DNA of 64,000 nt from Diplocarpon mali (GCA_024741835.1 JAENRP010000028.1:97047-161046); one strand, 5' to 3'; shown: positions 11,305-24,198, numbered from the stretch's first letter. Numbers and translations: made by a program. Notes: generated by a model not told the origin, from the letters alone.

Positions 11305-13700
11305 TTTGAGGGAGTCGAGCGATGCGATGCGATGCGATGCGATTGCGCCGAAATAGGCTTTGGGACTTGATGCGAGTCCTGAGACTGGGAGGTGTTGAGA
11401 GTTCAAGGGAGAGGTAGTTTGAGCCTTGAGCAACGGTAGCGAGGCAATTTGACTTTATGCTGGGATGCGGTACGATAAGGTACGGTACTCACTCGTAAGG
11501 TAGAGGTTTAGGAAGCTGTGCAGATACTTGGTAGATGGAACTACTTCGTATACATTACCCAGTGCAACTCGTGAGGTCGTAGTACCGACAGGATTGTATT
11601 TGGGGTTGAAGAAGAAGGGGAGAAGAGGGACGAGAGGAGGAGAGGGAGGAGAGGGGGAGCGTCGGGCAGGGCCCCAAACTGCTGACTACCACCTAGGTAT
11701 CTACGCGTACCTAGTTGACCAGGCTCAGCTGATCGGAAGGCTAAAAATCCGTTGGTACCAAAGTGCTTGGTAGATCAACAAATATACTTTGTCCTCGCAC
11801 GGGGTCCTACTCCTATTGATCCACCTACATAGGTATCTCACCTACCTTTACCTACTGACCTACCTAGGTAAGTAAGCATCAAATAACCTTTTCGCATCGG
11901 GACTCCCCGACAGGCCTGTCGAGGTGGGACTTGGTAATCTTGATTGCTCGCTGCTTACTGTGACTGATGCATTTTCGATTATTAGTATCAATGTACTGCG
12001 GTTTCCACATGGAAAGAGACTGAAACGTGGGGTAAGACGCTATGCCAGCTGGTGGATGGAGCTTGAAACCCCCCGAACATAACAATGGGCTGAGGATCAC
12101 GAAAGATCAATACCCGTCCGACGTTACGAAAGGTAAGGTACCTCTACGTACAGGTCCCTCGCTATGTACACGGGACTCGTCCTATCACCAGAAGACGACC
12201 GACCCTCGCGGCTCTGTTAGGGGATGCTAAGGGACATCATAGCGTGACAAGGCAATGCAAAGCCAGAATCTAATATACGAATGAGGTGAGCACTACAATC
12301 GAGGGCCCCGAGCAAAGAACAGCTGGCAGACGGTATTTAACATGCAGGCCGCTTCAAATTTCCAGCTTCCAGCTTCGGCGTCCAGGCTCCAATGCCTTCC
12401 ACTGCATCTATCACCTATCCAGATCCCATGAGAAGCGATCAGATCGCAACACCAACTGAGACACCGTGCCAGCGGGCGGTAATTCCAAGCCCATTGTTGC
12501 AGAGAGACAAACATGTCACAACGACAGATACAAGCTGTCGCCAAACCGAGTGCTTCTCGAGATGCAGCTGCAGCTGCAGGTGTCCTATTGTGACGCTCTT
12601 TTTCGTGGCCCGAAAAGGGGCTCTGAATGAACGATTGTCGAAGCCTCAGATCAAGCTTCTCAATGTTGTCATCCAAGCAGACTTGCCACAGATCAGTGGT
12701 TTCAGAGAAGCTCCGGCGAGGTATGCCGGCAGCGCATCGACCTCCTGGAGGGAAACTCCTCTTTCCATCGTGTATCCCAGAACACCAAGCACCAGCTTAG
12801 ATTCCCTACCAGTTGCGGTCATTCGCAATGGTCTCCATCTCCTTCTGGCCTAATGACGCAACTCGGCTTCAGGCGATTTCCGAGTCCTGATTGTCGCAAG
12901 CACTCAGACTAGGATCTGGGTCATCAGCAGTGATATCAATATCAAGCCATAGATAGGTTTGGGGCTGGTCTCATATAATAAAATAAAACCAAGAGAACGC
13001 CGGTTGCCTGCTTCAAGTCAGCTCGATTGAATGAGCCTTGTATCTCTACCTGCGAGTCTTTTCCTTCGTGAATAATTCTTCGAGCGCATCCGGCCACTTC
13101 TTACAGCTCTTGTTGATTTTGCTCTGCTGTCACGCTCTCCCGCGTAATGCACGTCCAGTCGTTGCCTCCCTCTTCCATTGTCCCAAGGTGCCGCTTGCAA
13201 TTTCCTGCAGGTTTGCTGTGCTCTTGAATCATCCAACTGTCGAGAATCTTTCGTTGGAAGGAATCTTGTGTGTCACATTCTGCGGTTATCCGTGGCCAAC
13301 ACACGACAAATTAGTAACCCCAGATTGCCGGGTCGCATGCATCGTCTGCAGGTCGGATTCTCCATCTGCCTTGGAGCAAGCAAGTTCGTTCACAAGAACT
13401 CTGGCGAGTGATTCCTCGGCGAGAGTTGGCAACGTCGGTCTGCACTGAAAGTTTTTCTGGAAGTCTGTCTCTGGTCGTACTTTCCAGGCGCAGGCTCCTG
13501 CTGGTTTTGGTGTTGACAACCTCTTCAAATATCCATTCGCCCCATCAAGTTTCCTTGCGTGCCCGCCTCGCTCGTCTTTAACATCCTGCATAATCTACAG
13601 TGTCCAGGTATCCCCATACATCAAGAGCGAAGCTTCGTCAAAATATCGACAGTGCGCTCGCCTTCGGGTCGCAGGACTTGTTCACCAAAGATACGAAGGC
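11305..13700. other. 2.4-kb region without a supportable gene; TAGGTA-type promoter motifs
   Basis: CCTAGGTA, TACCTAGTTG, CATAGGTA and CCTACCTAGGTA motifs cluster at about 11,690-11,880, a pattern common in fungal promoters. Short open frames at 12,293-12,853 (both strands) and 13,018-13,590 overlap each other and show no domain. The last kilobase is the 5' flank of the membrane-anchored gene at 13,701. Confidence 0.55.
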
Positions 13701-15026
13701 ATGTTCTTCACCTCGTGGCAGCTCTGGGAGCAGATGACCTTCGTAAGTGATGCGACCGATTTCAAGAATAAAAGGTTCTGATTCCTGATCTGCCAGGTCC
13801 TAGCGCTTTCCATTGTCGGAGTCTTTGTCATCGGATGGGGAAAGCTGCTTTGGGTGAACAGACTTGTGCAGAGACAAGAAATTGCCGACGAGGAGAAGAG
13901 GACGAGGATCCAGCGATTGAGAAACAGCGGGCAGCTAGTCGAAGCGCCAAAGAGTCACGATATTCCGTTTGGGGTCAGAGCGATTCAAAGTGGCATAGAG
14001 GTGGATGGAATCTGGATCTCGCAAACAACAACACCGGTCCCGAGTGTGCTAAAGCTCGGCCATCTCCGCAGCCGCTCGAAAGACAACCTCGCAAGCACAG
14101 ATTCGAGCAAGGACAGCGACGTATCCGAGCTGAGGTCCGATGACTCACAAGCTATGTCAAGGTACGGGAAATCTGCTTTCCGCAGTATCGATCTGGGCGA
14201 CCCGTTCGAAGCTCAGGAACCGGCCTGCCGGGGCCCCCGAGTATCCTATAAACCACGGAGATCATCACACCTTCGATACGGTAGTCACGGGGTTTACGAT
14301 GAAGAAACACTTGGTCACTTGGAGGGCAAGAGATCGCCAATAGGAAAAGCACGGGTACAACGACCGCGAGGGCCTCGAAATGGAAAAAAGGAAATCGACT
14401 CGTCGTCTGCTGCAGACAACGAACGCTCATCGGATAATTCGTCCGAGTCTGACGGTACACTCACACACAAACCACGAATGCGCGCGGATCCGTCTCGCCA
14501 AGCTCTGTTAGGTGATATATCAATGTCAGAGGGTCGTTCATTTAGCGTCTCCAGCGTGCCATCTGGAAAACCAGTTACCGCAGTTCCTTCTCAAAGCGCC
14601 GAAGCGGAGTACTTCTCAATTTCTGTGGAGTCTCCAGATTACGATAAATCCGACCCCTTTGAAACCCCATTTGTTAGCCCAGTGGATTCGCCCGAGACGA
14701 GCCGATTGGAACAGTCGCCGACCTTTGCAGGTCCGAGACAGCTTGGGAACTCGCAGCAAACGGCTGTCGGGATCCCTTCCTCGTCGACCTTTGTTCCTGG
14801 CGAACTGCACGTCAACAAAGTAGTTCGGAAGGTCAACTCAGGCTTCCTAGTCTTGCCGGCGGGAACATTCGGCCAACCCGCAGACTTCAACCCAAGCCGA
14901 GGAATGGACGAGGACCACAACAATCACCCCAGTTCAGGAGAAAGAAGACACTCGACCAGACTTCAGAAGAAGCCCAGGACTTCGATGACAGGAGGGCGAC
15001 CGCCCAGCACCGTATACCAGCCTTGA
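13701..15026 (+). CDS. Single-pass membrane-anchored Ser-rich fungal protein, unknown function
   Basis: Exons 13701-13742 and 13797-15026, about 423 aa. The small first exon (14 codons, MFFTSWQLWEQMTF) joins in phase 0 across a GTAAGT intron to VLALSIVGVFVIGWGKLLW, giving one hydrophobic segment at about residues 15-33. After it come a basic NRLVQRQE stop-transfer, a short conserved-looking block (PFGVRAIQSGIEVDGIWIS), and a long Ser/Pro/Asp-rich disordered tail with many potential phosphosites (SDNSSESDGTLT, DPFETPFVSPVDSPET) ending in a basic RLQKKPRTSM stretch. The pattern suggests a type III/tail-out membrane protein with a cytosolic disordered domain. I recognise it only as a conserved filamentous-fungal type. 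Confidence 0.75.
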
Positions 15027-15862
15027 GTGATTGCAGCAATCTGCTACGAGCCAATTGGTCATTTAGCTTGTCTTCAAAGAAGCGTGCGATATATGCTCCC
15101 AAAGGGTCCGGATATTATTTTGGAGGCAGTTGAGCCAAGATTACTGGCGTTCGATTCCGTACTGCGTCAACGTGGAAGGAAATTGGGCACCAGCAGGGAG
15201 ATAGTGCTTCCTTGGGAGAGGAGGTCATTCTGAGAGTATCCTAGAGAACACGAGCCTCAGCCTGCAGAGCAGCCTGGTTTTAGATTCACACGGCTAGGTA
15301 TCGGTTTTGGTGATGCATGCTGCCCCGGAACATAGCCTTCGACATGTGTTGCCGGTATAATTGCATCTTCTTGTGATCCTGCAGCAAGTGCTGGACGTCA
15401 GCATTATATGGGAAATTTGGTGTGGAACTGGCTGCGCTGGCTAGCTTAGGACAGCGGACCAAAAGATTATAATTTGAAAGTGAAGCGCACGGCATTTCCC
15501 TGCATTTTCCCGACGACAAGATGCCCCTCGAAAAGAGGGGCTAACTACCACACGTGATATCGCGCAAACCGAAAAGCGCGTTCTTGTTCACGCTGCCGCG
15601 TTTCTTCCAAGTCCGCCACCAGCTGCTCGACATCCACATCCAACATAATTGTCGTCACTCGAGATCTCGCCAACCAAATCGTGCTGCATATAACCGTAAA
15701 CTATCTGCTTCTTCAGTCTGCCTGTGCGCTCCTGATCTATACATCCCAGCCATAGGCGCCTCAATTTTGCGGTGGAAGTCGTCCATTTTAGCCAGAACGC
15801 CATTCCGAAGGCTTCACCGACACAACACCCGCATAGCTGTTACCTTCTTTTAAGATATCAGC
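15027..15862. other. Intergenic; 3' flank of the membrane-anchored gene and rad51 promoter
   Basis: No coding block or RNA gene seen. The last 300 bases are the rad51 upstream region. No MluI-type cell-cycle box was spotted by eye. Confidence 0.55.
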
Positions 15863-17015
15863 ATGGCTAGCGAAGGGATAGAACAGTCGCAGTCCGGGAT
15901 TGAGGAATCAGGTGTTGGTGGTCCCGGAGCACCTACACCGCTGTCGGCTCTTGAGGTATGTACCATCAGCTACAGAACCGTCAGGTGGACTAATATCTTC
16001 TTCAAAGGGAGTCGCAGGGCTTACGAAGAGAGACATTCAATTGGTCGTGGACGGTGGATACAATACAGTCGAGTCGGTGGCATACACTCCGCGGCGCATA
16101 CTCGAGCAGATCAAAGGTATCTCTGAGCAGAAGGCGACTAAGATCTTGACAGAGGGTGAGACCGTCACAATCCATACAACAGTCTATGACTGACCACTTA
16201 AAGCATCCAAGCTTGTCCCCATGGGATTCACGACTGCTACGGAAATGCATCAAAGGAGGAGCGAGCTGATATCAATCACCACCGGCTCCAAGCAACTTGA
16301 TACGTTGTTGGCTGGAGGCATCGAGACCGGATCAGTCACAGAGATCTTCGGGGAGTTCAGGACCGGAAAGAGTCAGATTTGCCATACGTTAGCCGTTACC
16401 TGCCAGCTTCCCTTCGATATGGGAGGGGGCGAAGGCAAATGTCTGTACATCGATACCGAGGGAACATTCCGACCTGTCCGTCTTCTTGCTGTCGCCAACC
16501 GCTATGGACTCTCGGGAGAAGAAGTGCTCGATAACGTTGCCTACGCCCGCGCCTACAACTCGGACCATCAACTCCAACTGCTCAACCAAGCCTCGGCCAT
16601 GATGTGCGAGACCCGTTTCTCCCTTCTCATCGTCGACAGCGCCACATCTCTCTACCGAACAGACTTTGTTGGTCGTGGAGAGTTGTCGTCCAGACAGACT
16701 CACTTGGCTAAGTTCATGCGAACCCTCCAGCGCTTGGCAGACGAGTTCGGCATTGCTGTGGTCATTACAAATCAAGTCGTTGCTCAGGTCGACGGTGGCC
16801 CAAGTGCAATGTTCAACCCCGACCCTAAGAAACCCATTGGAGGAAATATCATCGCTCATGCCAGTACTACCAGACTGAGTCTCAAGAAGGGGCGAGGAGA
16901 GACCAGAATCTGCAAGATCTACGACAGCCCTTGCTTGCCAGAGAGTGATTGTCTATTCGCAATCAACGAGGATGGTATTGGCGATCCAAGCCCGAAGGAT
17001 CTGGACAAGGATTGA
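15863..17015 (+). CDS. rad51: Rad51 recombinase
   Basis: Exons 15863-15955, 16008-16155 and 16204-17015, about 350 aa, the usual Rad51 length. The N-terminal HhH region reads [20 protein letters not shown] with [20 protein letters not shown]. The ATPase core has Walker [10 protein letters not shown] (about residues 130-138), [12 protein letters not shown], Walker [13 protein letters not shown], the L1 segment [13 protein letters not shown], the L2-side [12 protein letters not shown] with [16 protein letters not shown], and the closing [13 protein letters not shown]. It forms nucleoprotein filaments on ssDNA for homologous recombination in the nucleus. Both introns have GTATGT or GTGAGA donors, and the split Ala codon of [10 protein letters not shown] is restored. 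No missing catalytic residue was found. Confidence 0.98.
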
Positions 17016-17530
17016 GATGCTTAAGCAAGGTGGTTATGGTGTTGCTGAAATGTACGAGGACGACGAATTGCATGATGGGACGAGGCTCTCTGAATACTTC
17101 TTTGCCAGGGTTCTGTAGCGTATAGTAGGGCAGCATGGAGATGGGCTGGGCTGTTATTTCGGATGATTACTGGTAGAGCGTTTCTTGGTGTATAGCTGAA
17201 GATTAATCAGACATTATAATTAAGCAGTTCAGCTTGTATGGCATGCTTGACAGTGCGCACGAAGTGAGGCAACGTCTATTGATATTTGGGCGGAGTTGGC
17301 TTTCATAGCCACCTCATATGAATATAAGATGTTGCTGAAATGCTTCTTTGAAGACAAACTCGAATAATATTTGCTGAGACCCTGAAGCTCTAAGCTAGCG
17401 TGGGCCGAGCTTTTTCGCGACCGATCAAATATGAAGCTGAAGCGCGTTGACTCCAGCATCCTGAGGGAGATGCGCCACTCCAACAGAACAACGCCGCATT
17501 ATTCCTGCCAGCAGGGTTGATGGAGATAGA
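17016..17530. other. Intergenic between rad51 and nup120
   Basis: Tandem spacing: the rad51 3' flank then the nup120 5' flank. Nothing else recognised. Confidence 0.6.
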
Positions 17531-20500
17531 ATGGAATCCGTTAGACCGATCAACGCGTATAAAGAGATACGATTAGATTTGGAATCACCGACACCAGGCT
17601 GCACAGTTGCGATCCGTCTCCCAACCCACGGTGCATCAACACACTCCAGAACAGCCCTCAAACGGGCCAAAATCGCAGAGCTCCCCGTCGCAGAAGACGA
17701 AAATGCCTTTCGGCAGCGCCATCTAGCTTCTGCTGCGGCGATCCACCACCGCACGTACTTCAAGTCGCCGAGGAGCTTTTTGTGGAGGGTGCTGGAGGAT
17801 GGGAAGGTGTTCTCGATTCGTTCCATCGATATCTCTCGGGTCAGCAATGCCGTCGAAGCAAATCTTACTTTGAGATTGAGCATCCCGAGCGCGATCAAGC
17901 CCGGGTGTATTGCGCTTGCGGATGGGAGGGAACATGACATTCTGAGCGTGTTCTTCTTGACCGAGACGAAGCTGCTGTACACGCTCACCCTTCGCCCCGA
18001 CCAGTTCCGAAAGCCGGCAATCTCAGAAGATAATGTGGGGGATTGGTGCAAGGTGTATGATTCCGCTGGTCTGGGTATCAAGCATCCGCATCGCCTTGTT
18101 GCTTTGGGTGCGGATGAGCTCTTGATATCCATGATTGATGGGAGCCAGCTGAGGCTGGCGAGAACTTCTGGTGGGAACGGTATGGCCTCTACCTCAAGAA
18201 GCGAAGGCGTATGTACATGCTAATTGTTGATAGGCCTGTCCTGGAAAGAGACGCATTACAATGAGGGAGGATGGAGTCTGGGTTCTCTCGCGAAACTTAG
18301 CTGGAACCCGCCCAAATCGCTATACAATGGCCAGCAATTAGATCGATCAGCTGCCACCTCTATTGCTTCAGCATTAGTATCTTCCATAGGGTCTACAGGG
18401 CCCGGATCCACCTTGACCCCCTTCGCTTTCACGGTCTGTCTAGACCATCGATTAAGAGTGTGGAATCTCGAGACAGGAAAACTGGCATGCGCCGCGCAAG
18501 ATATACTTGGTCGAGATGCGGAGCAAAGCGATCAGCTGAAGCTCGTGATCGATGCATCTCAATCTCAGCTTGTCAAGGTCATCAGCATCAACGAGGGCGT
18601 TGTCTGCGTTACATTGTCTCCTCTCGGAAGCAACGAATTCAAGTTCTGGGGTGTAGCCCTGAAAGATAATGGCAGCGTTGAGTTACAAGACCTGTTCAGA
18701 GGTCATAAGTTAGTACCCCAATCTCCATCAGCGACCGAGATTTGGACATTGGCGGATTTTTCGACTGTTTTGCACGGTAGCCGCATCACTTTATGGGCGT
18801 TGTGGAAAAACAATGTTACGTCCCGCCTTCGTCGCCTCGATTTTTCCCTCAACAGTGAAGGACTGCAGGTTGAAGACGCCTGGAGAGAGAACTGGCTAGC
18901 TCTAGCTGATGACAGTTTCTCATCGCCTCCACCGACCATCCTCTCCGGGGACTCCTCTGACGGAACAGACAAATGGCTAGAATTTCTCCTCCATCCAGGG
19001 AGATTTACGGCTCATACCTTGGAAACATGTCTCGCAATATACGGGCGTGGACTGGCGTCTTCGAAATATTCTGCTCGCAGGTCAGGTTCACTGCCAGACA
19101 GACTTTGTGTTACGATAGCTGGAACCGCTTCCCTGAATCGATCTTCTCATGGCGAGATGGACTACGAGCAGTTTCGTGCAGCAGTCGATGCTCAATGGCG
19201 CAGGTTTTATAGGCTTCTCATTGTGCTCGACCAACAACGCGCTGAGGCTATGTCGCTAAGCATTGATCCAGAAGGGCACATGCCTTGGCTAGTATTGGCA
19301 GACGGGATCTCAGCTATTCGAGATTGCACTCCTCTGGAACGCATACTGGAGAACGAGGAATCGATATCACCGGAGGATACATATGTGGCGTTGCCACTAT
19401 TCGCTGGTGCGTCCTTCAGACAAAGTCTCTCCAGCGAGTTCGTTCATGCCTGCAAAGTACAACTGTTGGAAGAGATTTTTCGAGAGCCGTCGCTCACACC
19501 CCCTTCGCGGATGCGATTGTTCTACGAAAAATGCGACTTTGCTGGCCAGATAGCAGACGACCAATTCAATGATCTCCAAACCCAGCTGGGCGGAGACTTC
19601 AGGAATATCACGTCGCAAGTTTACTCTGCCCTCTTGCAATTGATGAACGCTTCCGCAGACGTCGAAAGGCCTACTGTGCACCCATTGGCAGAGTCTGGCA
19701 ACAAACTGCTCGTCAAGGGCGTTCAGGACACAGTGGAATTGCATCGACGCGTATGCCTGGACCAACTGATACTCCTTGTTCTGATTGAGTACGAGGTCAA
19801 CCAGTCCGACGACGGTATCCAATTCGAGACCAGTGTGGTCTTTTTGGAGCTCATCACACTGCTGAAAAGCTTGGAGCGTCTGAACTGGCTTGCGAGCACG
19901 GAGATCACCATGGACCCCCCCAAGTCTGGACGTTCGAACTCCGTCACCGAGAGAGGCCCCATCTCCACGAAACTTGTGGGCGCGCCCAAGACGGTGACAA
20001 TACTGGAGGGCGTCCTTTACCATGTACTGTCATTGGATCTTTTCCCAGAGGATAAACTGCCTGCAGTTGTTACGGAAGTTATGTCGCAAATATGCATCCC
20101 TAACAGCAGATACGAATCAGAACCCTCTCTAATTCAATGCTTCTTGCTGCGTCATGATAGGCCTGACCTCGCTATCGAGTTTTTCCGGTTCGTGGAACAC
20201 GACCCTTTCTCGACATATATCCAGGGACGAGCACATCTTGCTGCCAATGATGCATTCGCAGCCTCTGTGTTCTTCAAGAAGGCTGCATTTGGCATGGGTA
20301 AGTAGAGCCGTGTACCAAATTTGGAATACAAGCTGATCATCATACAGGGTTTCCAAGACAAAAACATGTTCCCGAGTACCGCAGCGCAGGTTTATTAGAC
20401 AACACAGAGAGATCACTATTAAATCATGGGCTCCCCGAGTACTACTCTCACGTCGTGGCATTATACGAGAGAGATAAAAACTACTCCTTCGTCGTCGACT

Positions 20501-21216
20501 TTGCTCGGCTTTCCCTACAATTCCTTGTAGTAAAGCATGGCGATGTGCAGGCTTCCCAGTTACGCACAGAGATGCACAGCCGGCTATTTAACGCTGCCAT
20601 CCAAACGAGTCGCTACAATGTCGCTCATTCTACCCTGTGTCTATTTACTGACGCCGCACTCCAACACTCATCAGTTCGTACTCTCGTCACAAAAATGTGC
20701 GAATCCTCCTACGCCTCCCAGCTCATCGAGTTTCCATTCCTCGGTCTCCAAGAGGCGGTCGACGATATCCTGGCGCAGAAATGCCAGAGCATAGTAGACG
20801 TCAACGTCGGGATCCCCTACCACAAGATCCTCTACGCGTGGCGCATCAGACACAGCGATTTCAGAGGCGCGGCAACCATTTGCTTCGAGCGCCTACAGCG
20901 ATTGCAGAAAGCCGGAGAAGGCGACAAGATGCTTAGAGAAGACGGTCTAGAGACGCCCGTCACGAAGCAATACGTCGCGCTTATCAATGCACTGAGCTGC
21001 GTCGACCCCAAGCAAGCCTGGATCCTGTCCGAAGAGCTGCCTCAAAAATCAAGCACGGCTGGCGTGAATGGTAAGAAGGCCCCGCCTAAACGACAAGTGG
21101 TCACGCTGGACGAAGTGCGGAGAGCGTACCAAGCCGAGTTGGATCGCATTGCGGCGATCCAGAACAATCAGTTTGCGTTCGGGGATGGGGAGGTAGAGGA
21201 GATGGATGTCTTGTAA
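17531..21216 (+). CDS. nup120: Nucleoporin Nup120/Nup160 family
   Basis: Exons 17531-18179, 18234-20297 and 20348-21216, about 1193 aa, a normal size for Nup120. Residues 1-500 form the beta-propeller region. Landmarks are FSIRSIDISRVSNAVEANL, the family motif LSWKETHYNEGGWSLGSL directly after intron 1, and PFAFTVCLDHRLRVWNLETG, a blade-like strand. The C-terminal two-thirds are helical solenoid (DLAIEFFRFVEHDPFSTYIQ, YNVAHSTLCLFTDAALQHSS, YHKILYAWRIRHSDFRGAA). Nup120 is a member of the Y-complex scaffold of the nuclear pore. Intron 2 has a GTAAGT donor and CATACAG acceptor and splits a Gly codon. The next gene, vps26, converges from the other strand. Confidence 0.9.
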
Positions 21217-21546
21217 AGGTGCTCTGCACCTTGTCGGGGAGCAGGAGTGAGGTCAATCGCAATAGCGGAGGCGTCTTTTGGAGTCATTGAGTGCTAGCCT
21301 GTGTAAAATAGACCAGAGATACCTTGAGGCTCGCATATGCGTACGGGGTGAGAATTGATCATTGAATAGTATTTCGTGCTTGGTTGAACAGGGCAATAGA
21401 GCCGACGATCCCAACGGGCGACACCAGCGCTCGGTTCGTGATAACGGTCTTGGTCATTGCTTCCGAGCCACTTCGTGAGGCTTCATGTCTATGTTACAGC
21501 TCTCAAATTCTACCCCTTCTCCTTACTCTCACAATTCGGCTCACGT
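21217..21546. other. Convergent 3' spacer between nup120 and vps26
   Basis: 330 bases of 3' flank from both genes; no separate feature seen. Confidence 0.6.
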
Positions 21547-22684
21547 CTACGCCTGTGCCACCTGCGCTCTCTCTGGTGGTGGCGCTCCAGCAATCTGTGT
21601 CTGCTGGCCCGCGCCGGCTGCAATTTCAGGGGCTTGGCGGTAAAGCACGATTTCGGACTGTTTGAAGTAACGCCGGGCATCTACACTTGTTAGTCAGGTT
21701 CGCCTACAGGAGCTGACGACGGGAGATGTATACCTTCGTCAATCAGGACCAGGCTGAGGTAGTATCTGGTGGAGTATTTCTTGTTGACTTCGCGGAAGGT
21801 TGGGGTTAAATCGAAACCACCTAGGAACAGTCTAATTGGGATTGTCTCCCCTCTGGACGGAGAGCCGTCCATGATCTATCCGACATCAGTATACTCCAAG
21901 CCACGCACAACAAGTCGCCTGACATACCTCAAACCTCACCAAAGTCTCACTTTCATTATATTGATTCGGCGCCGCGCCGGTAGTCTCCCTCCTGATAATC
22001 GACAATTCCATATGCTTAATCTTCAGCCTAACCAGGAGGAAGTATATGCGCCCGACAATTACGTCCTTGAGGTGGTATTTCGACTTGGAGTACTCAAACT
22101 CGATATGCAAGCAATCCTCGATGCCGACGTCCATCTTGATGGAACTGTTCATCTCGGGCGGGATGCGATACGAGTAGACCCAGATATCTTTCTCGCGGAT
22201 CACATCGGCCATGCGCCGCGAGACCGTGACGCGCACGAAGTAGCGCAGCCGCACGTTGATACCGCTGTAAGACTCGTACTGCTTCTCGATGTTCTTGAAG
22301 TTGAAGTCAAAGGCTTGCGGGTGCTGCAGGTCGCCCGGGGCCGCGAGTTCTTGTCCCATGGAGAGGAACTCGTAGTGGTTTCCGCGATCGAAGAACATCT
22401 CTGCGCACAATCACAGTTCAGTCAATTGTCCCTGCGGTGCACTTCCCACTGCGAGGCGAGGACTCACCAATCGTCCCGATGAACTGCACCTTGATGCCCG
22501 TATGCTCTAACCTCTTCCCGTCCTTTGGCCGGATCGTGACCGCGCCCTTCACAGATTCCCCGTCCTTGTAGAGTGGTGCCTTTTCCCTCCGGCCCTTCTC
22601 CGTCTTCATGTCCACCATCTGCCTTTCGTCCCCATCCTCCAGCACGATGTCGATGTCGACTGGCGTCGAGAAGAAGTACGACAT
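21547..22684 (-). CDS. vps26: Vps26 retromer subunit
   Basis: Exons 22684-22468, 22400-21928, 21875-21734 and 21680-21547, about 321 aa, as expected for Vps26. The arrestin-like fold is recognisable throughout: MSYFFSTPVDIDIVLEDG at the N-terminus, HTGIKVQFIGTIEMFFDRGN across intron 1, SYSGINVRLRYFVRVTVSRR, DIWVYSYRIPPE, KMDVGIEDCLHIEFEYSKSK, YHLKDVIVGRIYFLLVRLKI, then IPIRLFLGGFDLTPTFREVN and RYYLSLVLIDEDARRYFKQS. It is a core part of the retromer (with Vps35/Vps29) in endosome-to-Golgi retrieval. All four exons splice with GTGAGT, GTATGT or GTATAC donors. It is divergent from lsm8. Confidence 0.97.
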
Positions 22685-23020
22685 CTTAGGCGCCGTTTCC
22701 ACTGCCTCCGAGTTGGATGACGCGGGGTGACTGTTGAGCGGCGCGCAGTATGAGGTCGGGTTGAAGAGCAGGTCGTAAAGCTCCAGCTCTGACGGCACAC
22801 ACAGTACGTCGTCTCCAAGCGGGTCCGAAAGGCAAGGCTCCAACTCAGCCTCTCTCGCACGGACTTTTTCTATCCGCTGAATTCCTGAGCTCGACATCAA
22901 CAACTTTATCACCCCGCGACAGCCACCCAGTCCTCTCCCCTCCTCGCGACCTGTTAGGCGCCACGACGAGCTGTACTCATACGTCTCTCCCCGCCGCGGG
23001 CGACCGCTACCCGTGCAGCC
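22685..23020. promoter_or_regulatory. Divergent intergenic region vps26 / lsm8
   Basis: 336 bases between the two start codons. An open frame continues upstream of the vps26 ATG, but its sequence has no similarity to Vps26 N-termini. No defined element was recognised. Confidence 0.45.
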
Positions 23021-23505
23021 ATGTCGCTCCAACACTATGTAAACAGTGAGGAACCCCTTCGCTCTCCTCGCATACCCCTCGCAGCTGGCTCTTGTATAGT
23101 ACTTGGGGAGGCATTGCTTACAGCGCGATGAATTCTGACAGCTGCGTAGAAAAGGTGTTGGTCCTGACGAGCGATTCGAGGACGCTTATGGGCACGCTGC
23201 TTTCGTGCGATCAACAGACGAACTTGGTACTTTCTCCTTCCCTCCCCTTCCCTCCTCTCTTCCCTTCTCCATCCCCACCTTATCTCTCTTCTGAACGCTG
23301 ACAGACATAGGTCCTCTCCCAAACAATCGAGCGCATTATCCGCCCCCCGGACGATCCTGAGCCCTCGAGCGAGGTCCCACATGGCCTGTACCTGATCCGC
23401 GGAGACAATGTCGCGGTGGTGGGGCTGTTGGAGGAGGAGTTGGATGACAGCATCGACTGGGTCCAGGTTAGAGGCGCGGTAATTGGAGGGGTCAAGCATT
23501 CGTAA
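23021..23505 (+). CDS. lsm8: U6 snRNA-associated Sm-like protein Lsm8
   Basis: Exons 23021-23045, 23150-23226 and 23311-23505, only 98 aa. The first exon is 25 bases and no single open frame reveals the gene. The joined protein starts MSLQHYVNKKVLVLTSDSRT, continues LMGTLLSCDQQTNLVLSQTI (Sm1 motif) and HGLYLIRGDNVAVVGLLEEE (Sm2 motif with the RGDN signature), then ends VQVRGAVIGGVKHS. Lsm8 makes the Lsm2-8 ring nuclear, where it binds the U6 3' tail for splicing. For intron 1 the acceptor GCGTAG at 23149 is preferred over TACAG at 23123, because only the former restores the Lys-Lys-Val frame. Confidence 0.95.
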
Positions 23506-24198
23506 AAGTGGGAGAACGGCGAGGGGGCAGGGTTGATATCACCATGAGAGATGGAAGGGATCAATGGCCTATGTTGTTGCATTCTTGGCGTTCGGGAGGT
23601 ATCAGCGGGAATTTGACGTAGTCATGCTGTGTGGTCTACAATGGAATATCACCGGACTTTGAGTGTGGATTCCTTGCGTCTTCCATGTGCATAGCTAAGC
23701 CCGGGGGTTATCAACGGCGAGAGACCTTTTTAGGGGGGTTGGGACGAGATGTTGTGGTGGCTGATTGATTAGAGATGTTGCGGCATCAACCTGGGCTCGT
23801 GTGCCATGTGCAAGGGCGTGATGGCAGGGTTTCAGAGAAGCTGTTTCCCTTCACTTTATGGAGGGCGCATGCTGGCAAGTATGTCGACGCGGATTAAGCG
23901 AGAGCAACACTACATCTTCAATTCTCGATTCCATTCTTTGAAGTCGCGACCTCTTCTCAAGCCTTCTCCTCTCTGGCTTACTTGTGCCAGTCTATTCATC
24001 AAGGTATAAATGTTACCCATCAGTAGAATCAATCCTATGCAACCCGACCCAAGACGCCCGTATCAAACAGGGCACCATACCCAAACACCTACCCTATGCC
24101 CGGGATTCCCATGCTTTAATTCGAATCGCTGCAAAGACAGAAAAGGCTCAAAGAAGAGGTATTGACAGAAGATAGTGAGTGCTGCCCTGCGCCTTTGT
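23506..24198. other. Intergenic, convergent 3' flanks
   Basis: 693 bases between lsm8 and the next minus-strand gene; nothing recognisable. Confidence 0.55.

Noticed and set aside
16389..16859. 156-codon frame antisense to rad51
   Set aside because: Mirror of the conserved Rad51 codons; no independent domain.
22418..23035. Upstream extension of vps26 to an ATG at 23035
   Set aside because: Residues before MSYFFSTPVD lack Vps26 character and overlap the lsm8 start; the internal ATG gives the normal length.
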